From the NCBI RefSeq assembly GCF_030687895.1, contig NZ_CP117452.1, positions 761,501 through 825,500 on the forward strand: a stretch of DNA of 64,000 bases. The letters run 5' to 3'. Positions 57,942-64,000 of the stretch are shown piece by piece. A program made the translations under genes and the position numbers. Numbering within the stretch: position 1 is the stretch's first letter; every line of letters begins with the position of its first letter. This stretch comes from Pseudomonas sp. FP198. GTDB lineage: Bacteria; Pseudomonadota; Gammaproteobacteria; Pseudomonadales; Pseudomonadaceae. Under the pieces are notes generated by a model, which was not told where the DNA came from, made no database searches, and worked only from the letters and a program-made list of their open reading frames with translations.

Positions 57942-59591
57942 ATGAACCTGCACCAGTTCGCCGAAACCCACGACGTCACCAATCAGCCACCGTCCCTGGA
58001 TGGCGTCAACCTGTACCGTATCGACCTGCCACTGCAAGAGTGGTCGCGGCGTTTCGGCGCAGGGTGGGCGCAGGCGCGGATCGATGCCTACGGTGCCCTG
58101 GCCGGCGGGCCGTTGATGGAGGCGGGGTTCCTGGCCAACCAGAACAAGCCGATATTTTACAGCCACGACCGTTACGGCCATCGTATCGACCTGGTGGAAT
58201 TTCATCCTGCCTATCACGAGCTGATGCGCACCGCCATCGAACATGGCCTGCCCAGCCTGCCGTGGGCCCATCCGCAACCTGGCGCGCATGTCGCCCGCGC
58301 CTCGATGACGTACCTGCACAGCCAGGCCGAAGCCGGCACCGGTTGTCCGTTGACCATGACCTTTGCCAGTGTGCCGGCCCTGCGCCTGCAACCGGACCTG
58401 GCCGAGCGCTGGCTGCCGAAAGTGCTCGCCACCGAATACGATCCACGTAACGTCGGCATGGCCCACAAGGCCGGGGTCACTCTCGGTATGGCGATGACCG
58501 AGAAGCAGGGCGGCACCGATGTGCGCGCCAACACCACCAAGGCGTATCCGGTGGGCGCCAGCGGTCCGGGCCAGGCCTATGAGCTGGTGGGCCACAAGTG
58601 GTTCTGTTCGGCGCCGATGTGCGATGCCTTCCTGACCCTGGCCCAGACCGACAAAGGCCTGACCTGCTTTTTGCTGCCGCGCCACCGCCCTGATGACACC
58701 CGCAACCAGTTCTACATCCAGCGTTTGAAAAACAAACTCGGCAATTGCTCCAACGCCTCCAGCGAGGTGGAGTTCCGCGGTGCGCTGGCCTGGATGGTCG
58801 GCGAAGAGGGCCGAGGCGTGCCGACGATCATCGAGATGGTCGCCATGACCCGCTTCGACTGCATGGTCGGCTCCAGTGCCCTTATGCGCCAGGCCCTGAC
58901 CCAGGCCAGTCACCATTGCGCGCACCGCAAGGTCGGCGGCAAGTTGCTGAGCGAGCAGCCGCTGATGCAGAACGTACTCGCCGACCTGGCCCTGGAAAGC
59001 GAAGCTGCATTGGCGCTGAGCTTGCGCATGGGCCGGGCGCTGGATCATTTGAACGATGAGCATGAAGCCAAATTCGCCCGGCTGGTGACGGCGGTGGGCA
59101 AGTACTGGATCTGCAAACGCGCCCCGGCAATGATCAACGAGGCGGCCGAATGCATGGGCGGCGCCGGCTACGTCGAGGACAGCATCCTGCCGCGCCTGTA
59201 CCGCGAGGCACCGGTCAATTCGACCTGGGAAGGCTCCGGCAATGTGCAATGCCTTGACGTCTTGCGCGCTCTGTCCAAAGAGCCGGGTGTGTTGGAAGTG
59301 CTGTTCGACGAACTGGGCGACGGCCATGGGGATCAACGCCTGGCGGCCCATATCGACCGGTTGCACGCAGCGTTCAAGGACACCGATGACATCCAGTATC
59401 GTGCCCGGCAATTGACCGAAGACATCGCCGTCGGCCTGCAAGCCAAGCTGCTGCTGGAAGCGGGGAACGGCGACGTCAGCGATGCCTTCATCGCCAGCCG
59501 GCTGGGTTCCACTGGCCGGGTCTACGGCGCGTTGCCCCGCGGCCTGAATGTCGAAGCCATCGTCGCCCGCTCGACGCCGCACGGCTTCTAG
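57942..59591 (+). CDS. Acyl-CoA dehydrogenase, AidB/isovaleryl type
   Basis: A 549-residue FAD enzyme of the AidB-like branch. Marks are AMTEKQGGTDVRANTTKA (FAD/substrate loop), HKWFCSAPMCDAFLTLAQ, the KNKLGNCSNASSEVEF region, MGGAGYVEDSILPRLYREAPVN and STWEGSGNVQCLDVLRA at the C-terminus, where the catalytic glutamate is expected. AAGGAG precedes the ATG. AidB in E. coli is induced by alkylation; the physiological substrate here is unknown. Confidence 0.93.
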   Translation: MNLHQFAETHDVTNQPPSLDGVNLYRIDLPLQEWSRRFGAGWAQARIDAYGALAGGPLMEAGFLANQNKPIFYSHDRYGHRIDLVEFHPAYHELMRTAIEHGLPSLPWAHPQPGAHVARASMTYLHSQAEAGTGCPLTMTFASVPALRLQPDLAERWLPKVLATEYDPRNVGMAHKAGVTLGMAMTEKQGGTDVRANTTKAYPVGASGPGQAYELVGHKWFCSAPMCDAFLTLAQTDKGLTCFLLPRHRPDDTRNQFYIQRLKNKLGNCSNASSEVEFRGALAWMVGEEGRGVPTIIEMVAMTRFDCMVGSSALMRQALTQASHHCAHRKVGGKLLSEQPLMQNVLADLALESEAALALSLRMGRALDHLNDEHEAKFARLVTAVGKYWICKRAPAMINEAAECMGGAGYVEDSILPRLYREAPVNSTWEGSGNVQCLDVLRALSKEPGVLEVLFDELGDGHGDQRLAAHIDRLHAAFKDTDDIQYRARQLTEDIAVGLQAKLLLEAGNGDVSDAFIASRLGSTGRVYGALPRGLNVEAIVARSTPHGF

Positions 59592-59609
59592 GGGTACCGC
59601 GAAACCCTT

Positions 59610-59699
59610 GTGGGAGCGAGCTTGCTCGCGATGGCATAGTCATAGCCAACCGCTGTGATGGCTGTTACACCGCTATCGCGAGCAAGCTCGCTCCCACAG
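59610..59699. repeat. Inverted REP pair, GCGAGCAAGCTCGC family
   Basis: Inverted arms TGTGGGAGCGAGCTTGCTCG and complement, about 40 bases apart, between the acyl-CoA dehydrogenase gene and amn. Confidence 0.83.
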
Positions 59700-59802
59700 G
59701 GATTGTCGGTGAATGATCGCGCGCGCCAATACGCCACTGTTCCCGTCGGCCCACGATGCAGGCAAGATGAAGGCCTGCAAGTCAGAACACAGGAAGCTGA
59801 TC

Positions 59803-61266
59803 GTGACCGAAGCGTTTATTGTCGTTCAAACCGCCGAGCAAGCCGTGGACCGGCTGGCGGCCCTGCACGAGCGTGCGACCACCGCGCTGAACCAGGCGCT
59901 CAAGCGTTATCTCAAGGACCGCATCGAGCCGGATGCCGAGCAACGCGCATTGTTCCGCTATCCGGCCCTGCGCCTGACCTACCATTGCCATGGCGAAGTC
60001 CCGCAGACCACCCGCGCCTACGCCAAGGTCCAGCTGCCGGGCACCTACAGCGTCACCGTCACCCACCCGGCGGCATTTCGCAAATACCTGCTCGAACAGC
60101 TTGTCCCGCTGATGCACGACTTCACCGTCACCGTCGAGGTGGGCGTCAGTGAGCAGAACATTCCGTACCCGTATGTGGTGGAGCAGGGCGATGAACTGGC
60201 CGGTTCCGGCGTGACTGCGGCGGTGCTGGCGCGGGTGTTCCCCAGCACCGACCTGTCGGCCGCCACCGATGGCATCGCCGATGGCCTCTACGATTGGGAA
60301 AACACCGACCCGCTGCCCCTGGCGCTGTTCGACGCCGCGCGGGTGGATTTCTCCCTGCGCCGGCTCGTGCATTACACCGGCAGCGATTGGCGCCATGTGC
60401 AGCCCTGGATCCTGCTGACCAACTATCACCGCTATGTCGACCAGTTCATCGTCCACGGGCTGGAGCAGTTGCGCAGCGATCCGCGTTTCGTGCGCATGGT
60501 GCTGCCGGGCAACGTGATCATCGACAAGAACATGGATCACGGTGAAGCCTCGGCCATCGCCGCTGGCGTGGTCTGGCATCGCTACCAGATGCCGGCCTAT
60601 CACTTGCAAGCCAGCGATGGCCACGGCGTGACCCTGGTGAACATCGGCGTGGGTCCGTCCAATGCCAAGAACATCACCGATCACCTGGCCGTGCTGCGTC
60701 CGCATTGCTGGCTGATGATCGGCCACTGCGGCGGCCTGCGTCAGTCCCAGACAATCGGCGATTACGTCCTGGCCCACGCCTACATGCGCCGCGATGGCAT
60801 CCTCGACCGCGTGGTGCCGCCGAACATCCCGATCCCGGCCCTGGCCGAAGTGCAGCTGGCGCTGCAGCAGGCGGCGGCGAACATCACCGGCGAAAAAGGC
60901 GACGAGCTGAAAAAACGCCTGCGCACCGGCACCGTGCTGACCTACGACGACCGCAACTGGGAATTGCGCTGGGCCCAGGAGCGTCCGCTGATCAACCTGT
61001 CCCGCGCGGTGGCGGTGGACATGGAAAGCGGCACCATCGCCGCCCAGGGTTATCGCTTGCGGGTGCCGTACGGCACGTTGCTGTGCGTCTCGGACAAGCC
61101 GCTGCACAGCGAGATCAAGCTGCCAGGCTCGGCCAACGCGTTTTATGAGCGGGCGGTCAACCAGCACCTCAAGATCGGGATCGCGGCGCTGGACCTGTTG
61201 CGCAACGAACTCAACTCGTTGCACTCGCGCAAACTGCGCAGCTTCGACGAGCCACCGTTCCGCTGA
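59803..61266 (+). CDS. amn: AMP nucleosidase
   Basis: Hydrolyses AMP to adenine and ribose 5-phosphate, controlling adenylate levels. The N-terminal domain runs from [18 protein letters not shown], the catalytic part includes [40 protein letters not shown] loops, and the C-terminal [21 protein letters not shown] chose GTG at 59803 because AGGA lies eight bases before it and it gives 487 residues, close to the E. coli enzyme; an ATG at 59767 or a start at 59713 would add residues that look less like the family. Confidence 0.93.
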   Translation: MTEAFIVVQTAEQAVDRLAALHERATTALNQALKRYLKDRIEPDAEQRALFRYPALRLTYHCHGEVPQTTRAYAKVQLPGTYSVTVTHPAAFRKYLLEQLVPLMHDFTVTVEVGVSEQNIPYPYVVEQGDELAGSGVTAAVLARVFPSTDLSAATDGIADGLYDWENTDPLPLALFDAARVDFSLRRLVHYTGSDWRHVQPWILLTNYHRYVDQFIVHGLEQLRSDPRFVRMVLPGNVIIDKNMDHGEASAIAAGVVWHRYQMPAYHLQASDGHGVTLVNIGVGPSNAKNITDHLAVLRPHCWLMIGHCGGLRQSQTIGDYVLAHAYMRRDGILDRVVPPNIPIPALAEVQLALQQAAANITGEKGDELKKRLRTGTVLTYDDRNWELRWAQERPLINLSRAVAVDMESGTIAAQGYRLRVPYGTLLCVSDKPLHSEIKLPGSANAFYERAVNQHLKIGIAALDLLRNELNSLHSRKLRSFDEPPFR

Positions 61267-61342
61267 TGCCGTCCTGAACGGTGGTTATTTAACGGTCGGG
61301 CCACTAGCATGTCGGCCTCGACCGTTGGATATTCTTGCTGCC

Positions 61343-61978
61343 ATGCCCCGTCCTCCACGCCCCGCTTCCCGCCGCCCTGGCGCGAAGCCTCCCGCTTCCA
61401 CCCCGCGCCGTGTGGCCAAGGCGCCGCCGGCCGAAGCGAAACTGATCGTGTTCAACAAGCCTTTTGACGTGCTGACGCAATTCAGCGACGGCGAAGGGCG
61501 CGCCACGCTCAAGGATTTCATCGACGTACCGGGCATCTATCCGGCCGGTCGGCTGGACCGCGACAGCGAAGGATTGCTGTTGCTGACCAATGACGGCCAG
61601 TTGCAGGCGCGCATTGCCGATCCCAAGCACAAGCTGGCCAAGACGTACTGGGTACAAGTCGAGGGCGAACCGAGCAGCGAACAATTGCAGCGCTTGCGCG
61701 ATGGCGTGGAATTGAATGACGGCATGACGCTGCCGGCCGAGGCCCGTCAGCTGGACGAACCGCAATTATGGCCGCGCAATCCACCGGTGCGCTTTCGCAA
61801 AAGCGTGCCGACAAGTTGGCTGGAACTGGTGATACGCGAAGGGCGCAACCGTCAGGTGCGGCGCATGACCGCCGCGGTGGGCCTGCCAACCCTGCGCCTG
61901 GTGCGGGTCAGGATTGGTGACTGGACGATCGAAGGGCTCGATCAGGGCCAATGGAAAGAGGTACCGGCGCGTTTATAA
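61343..61978 (+). CDS. rluE: RluE-type rRNA pseudouridine synthase
   Basis: Makes pseudouridine in large-subunit rRNA (position 2457 for E. coli RluE). The N-terminus is a 30-residue Pro/Arg-rich tail; the catalytic core follows: [20 protein letters not shown], the aspartate motif [32 protein letters not shown] and [23 protein letters not shown]. There is no S4 domain, as in RluE. The ATG at 61343 is a clean start; upstream codons are a shadow of amn. It overlaps the converging DUF2788 gene by six bases. Confidence 0.93.
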   Translation: MPRPPRPASRRPGAKPPASTPRRVAKAPPAEAKLIVFNKPFDVLTQFSDGEGRATLKDFIDVPGIYPAGRLDRDSEGLLLLTNDGQLQARIADPKHKLAKTYWVQVEGEPSSEQLQRLRDGVELNDGMTLPAEARQLDEPQLWPRNPPVRFRKSVPTSWLELVIREGRNRQVRRMTAAVGLPTLRLVRVRIGDWTIEGLDQGQWKEVPARL

Positions 61979-62182
61979 CGAGCCGGATTCGATCAGGCCG
62001 ATCACCACGCTCTTGATGATGAACGCCGCCACGCCCAGGCCGAGCACGAAAAACAGGATGAACGAGCCGAAACGCCCGGCCTTGGATTTCTTCGCCAGGT
62101 CCCAGACGATGAACCCCATGAAAATGATCAGGATGCTGACCAGTCCGGTCATCATCCACTCTTCGAAAACAGCAGGATCCAT
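61973..62182 (-). CDS. DUF2788 membrane protein
   Basis: A 69-residue protein with two membrane helices ([17 protein letters not shown] and [20 protein letters not shown]) joined by a basic loop. Family DUF2788 has no known function. Its 3' end overlaps the end of the pseudouridine synthase gene on the other strand by six bases. Confidence 0.9.
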   Translation of the reverse strand: MDPAVFEEWMMTGLVSILIIFMGFIVWDLAKKSKAGRFGSFILFFVLGLGVAAFIIKSVVIGLIESGSL

Positions 62183-62300
62183 CGGCGCACTCCGGCGTGG
62201 GCGGGGTTGAGAAGGCAGGGCGAGTATACGGCATGGCGGCGGGGCGCAGGATCGGGCTGCGGCGGTGTGTCGCAGCCCGGATAATCATGGGCTGTTTTTT

Positions 62301-62400
62301 GTGGTGAGGGAGCTTGCTCCCGCTCGACTGCGCAGCAGTCGCAAACCGCTCGAGATTTGGGGTCGCTGCGCAACCCGGCGGGAGCAAGCTCCCTCGCCAC
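62301..62400. repeat. Inverted REP pair, GGGAGCTTGCTCCC family
   Basis: Inverted arms GTGGTGAGGGAGCTTGCTCC and complement with a 50-base spacer, between the DUF2788 gene and the Lrp gene. Confidence 0.8.
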
Positions 62401-62408
62401 ATAAGCTC

Positions 62409-62888
62409 TCAGCTGCGCAGGTGGGTAAGCGGCAGCTCGGTGCTGTTGAGCACCTGGTTCAGCACAAAACTCGAACGCACGCTGGTGACGCCTTCAATCC
62501 GGGTCAGGTGGCCCAGCAGCAGCTTCTGGTAATGATCCATGTCCGGCACCACCACCTTCAGCTGGTAGTCCGCGTCGATGCCGGTCACCAGGCTGCATTC
62601 AAGCACCTGCGGCAGGTTGCGGATCGCGGCTTCGAAGGTCTCGAAGCGGTCGGGGGTGTGCCGGTCCATGCCGATCAGCACGTAGGCGGTCAGGCTCAGG
62701 CCGAGCATCTTGCGATCGAGCAGGGCAACCTGGCGGGTGATGTAGCCGTCGTCTTCCAATTGCTTGACCCGCCGCGAGCAGGGGGAGGGCGACAGGCCGA
62801 TGCGCTCGGCCAATTCCTGGTTCGAGATGCGCGCGTCGCGCTGCAATTCCGCCAGGATGCTCAGGTCGTAACGGTCGAGTTTGCTCAT
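62409..62888 (-). CDS. Lrp/AsnC family transcriptional regulator
   Basis: A 159-residue feast/famine regulator. The N-terminal HTH is clear (LDRYDLSILAELQRDARISNQELAERIGLSP), followed by the RAM ligand-binding domain (LECSLVTGIDADYQLKVVVPDMDHYQKLL). Ligand and targets are unknown; amino acids are usual. The AT-rich region upstream (62930-63000) would hold its promoter and binding sites. Confidence 0.93.
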   Translation of the reverse strand: MSKLDRYDLSILAELQRDARISNQELAERIGLSPSPCSRRVKQLEDDGYITRQVALLDRKMLGLSLTAYVLIGMDRHTPDRFETFEAAIRNLPQVLECSLVTGIDADYQLKVVVPDMDHYQKLLLGHLTRIEGVTSVRSSFVLNQVLNSTELPLTHLRS

Positions 62889-63009
62889 TGAGCGGGCCTT
62901 TATCCGGTTAATTGCGGAAGATTATCCATCCAAGGGTAAAAATTGCGCAAGTAGTGTTTATTCAAGCAATCTTAGCAATCATCTGTCGACGCCTCGGGCC
63001 TATGCTTAC

Positions 63010-63202
63010 CACCAAGATCACTGCTCGGACAAACAGTCCAGTGCAGCCCGCCCAATCAGGCCGGCTGCGGTCGCAGTACCCATCGGTACTGGCAGACCCC
63101 CGAGCTGCACACTGTCCAGAAGACGGCGTGAGGTGAGCCGATGCCACAAGCGTCGCGCACGGACTAGATTCTCAAGGGGAGGCCGACGGGCCTCCCTTTT
63201 TT
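63010..63202 (+). ncRNA. Probable structured small RNA
   Basis: A stretch with no convincing gene ends in a strong terminator. Upstream a possible -10 hexamer TATGCT (63001-63006) gives a start near 63012 and a transcript of about 190 bases. The RNA folds well: GTGCAGC at 63041 pairs with GCTGCAC at 63104, enclosing the perfect hairpin CAGTACC-CATC-GGTACTG (63077-63094), and GGACA parts can extend the outer stem. A 44-codon frame starts at 63002 but is not protein-like. I cannot match it to a known Pseudomonas sRNA. Confidence 0.55.
63177..63202 (+). terminator. Strong rho-independent terminator
   Basis: Perfect 8-bp stem GGGAGGCC / GGCCTCCC with loop GACG, followed by TTTTTT. It faces the plus strand only. 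The only thing it can end is a transcript from the gap after the divergent Lrp gene, supporting a small RNA there. Confidence 0.92.
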
Positions 63203-63225
63203 ATGGGCGGCTTTCCTGCGCCCGC

Positions 63226-63993
63226 CTAGGGCTGCGCATAACCGCAAGCACGCAGGCGCTGGTGGGTCAGGCGTTTGTCCGGGTAATCGGCGCCCCAATT
63301 CAGGTGCTGGTCGTAGCGGGATTTGACATGGGCGCAGGCGGCCTGGATGCGCGCGTTGGCTTCGGCCACTTGAGCCTCGGACAGGCGATTCATTTTCAGG
63401 CTCTGGAAGAAAGGCTGGATGAACGCCTCGTCCAGATCGTAGCCCCGGGCGCCTTCGGGCAAGCGCTGACCAGCACGTACATGGAAAGGCTGCTGCAGAC
63501 CGCTCTGGTTTTCCCAGCACCAGTACTTGACGACCTCTTCCCAAGTACCCGTCGGGCTGTGCCATACGTTGTGAAAGCGCAGGCATCGCATCCCTTGGCG
63601 AGCGACCCAGTCGATCTCTTGTGGGCGAGGCTCGTTTAAATCCAGATCCATCAGTGCTCGTTTGTTCTGCAGAAATTGCTCGGGAGAATAGAGGTCCTCT
63701 ACGTCGCCATCGAGCCGGCCCTCTACGATCAGGAACAGTGATGACGCCAGGACTTCAAGCTCACCTGCGCGAAAGCTGCCGGAGGCGCCTGCCGACTGTA
63801 TATCGCGGCGCTTGTCGTAGGTGAAGCCGCTTTTCAGCGTGCCGCAGGCCGTGTGTCGCAGCGGCCCGGGCAGGTCATAAGAGAAGCGCGGACTGAGCGT
63901 CACCCGCTGTTCTCCCACTTCACACAACATACGGCTCAGGCGTCGATCGTCTTCGTATACCAACGGCGTCTGCCCACAACCCCACAAGGTCAT
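63226..63993 (-). CDS. Unknown soluble protein, possibly 5'-incomplete
   Basis: The frame reads 255 codons from an ATG at 63993, seven bases from the window end, so the true start may lie outside. It has no clear motif or signal peptide in the visible part. Segments such as RCLRFHNVWHSPTGTWEEVVKYWCWE and QAACAHVKSRYDQHLNWGADYP are rich in aromatic residues, His and Cys. The start MTLWGCGQTPLVYEDDRR may be internal. I do not recognise the family. Its end is 24 bases from the terminator of the converging sRNA. Confidence 0.7.
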   Translation of the reverse strand: MTLWGCGQTPLVYEDDRRLSRMLCEVGEQRVTLSPRFSYDLPGPLRHTACGTLKSGFTYDKRRDIQSAGASGSFRAGELEVLASSLFLIVEGRLDGDVEDLYSPEQFLQNKRALMDLDLNEPRPQEIDWVARQGMRCLRFHNVWHSPTGTWEEVVKYWCWENQSGLQQPFHVRAGQRLPEGARGYDLDEAFIQPFFQSLKMNRLSEAQVAEANARIQAACAHVKSRYDQHLNWGADYPDKRLTHQRLRACGYAQP

Positions 63994-64000
63994 GGGCAGC

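Noticed and set aside
63002..63136. A 44-codon plus-strand frame starting MLTTKITARTNSPV
   Set aside because: It has no ribosome binding site and overlaps the strong RNA hairpins; I treat the region as a small RNA, though a leader peptide cannot be excluded.

Overview
The window is a 64 kb piece of a Pseudomonas chromosome, most likely of the P. fluorescens group. The reasons are high GC content, proteins of clearly pseudomonad type, several families of short palindromic REP-like repeats between genes, and a gene order from position 24,000 to the end that matches the conserved Pseudomonas block proA-nadD-rsfS-rlmH-mrdA-rodA-mltB-rlpA-dacA-ybeD-lipB-lipA ... holA-lptE-leuS ... lnt-ybeX-ybeY-phoH-miaB ... 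hemL-thiE-thiD-ladS ... amn. Species identity is an inference. No tRNA, rRNA, CRISPR array, complete insertion sequence or prophage was seen.

Layout. 1-3.2 kb is an accessory segment: two AT-rich small genes (probable immunity genes), an orphan 5'-truncated RHS toxin module, a gene-tail remnant and a phage-repressor-like S24 regulator. 3.4-6.5 kb holds ppa, mtfA, a DedA gene and an acetyltransferase. 6.6-14.5 kb is an ethanolamine catabolism locus (exaC-eat-eutB-eutC on the minus strand, with a divergent sigma-54 activator). Here eutB carries a 4-bp tandem duplication and eat a 1-bp insertion in a G tract, so both are frameshifted. 14.6-16.9 kb is mpl-ubiX-lipoprotein. 17.1-23.3 kb has a Rossmann protein, a lipoprotein fusing MORN repeats to a C13/caspase-like peptidase, a MaoC hydratase, lrgAB, a Lon-substrate-domain protein and a DedA-PAP2 fusion. 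23.4-35.7 kb is mpg and the proA-to-lipA block of NAD, ribosome, cell-wall and lipoate genes. 35.77-36.51 kb is a 745-bp imperfect inverted repeat with a hexanucleotide tandem array in its loop. 36.5-46.9 kb holds ldcA, a second MltB-type transglycosylase, a short arfA gene not obvious by length, holA, lptE, leuS, ydcF-like and lnt. 46.9-50.8 kb is ybeX (3' frameshift), ybeY, phoH and miaB. 51-61.3 kb is a DUF1820 gene, a Sel1 protein, hemL, thiE, thiD, ladS, an acyl-CoA dehydrogenase and amn. 61.3-64 kb has an RluE-type pseudouridine synthase, a DUF2788 protein, an Lrp regulator, a probable small RNA ending in a strong terminator, and a final unknown gene that may continue past the window.

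How the genes work together. Much of the core block builds and remodels peptidoglycan (mrdA, rodA, two lytic transglycosylases, rlpA, dacA, ldcA, mpl) or the outer membrane (lptE, lnt). The ethanolamine locus would import ethanolamine, split it to acetaldehyde and ammonia, and oxidise the aldehyde, under sigma-54 control; as read, import and cleavage are broken. Three frameshifts in 64 kb (eat, eutB, ybeX) are either real decay or sequence errors, and resequencing would decide.
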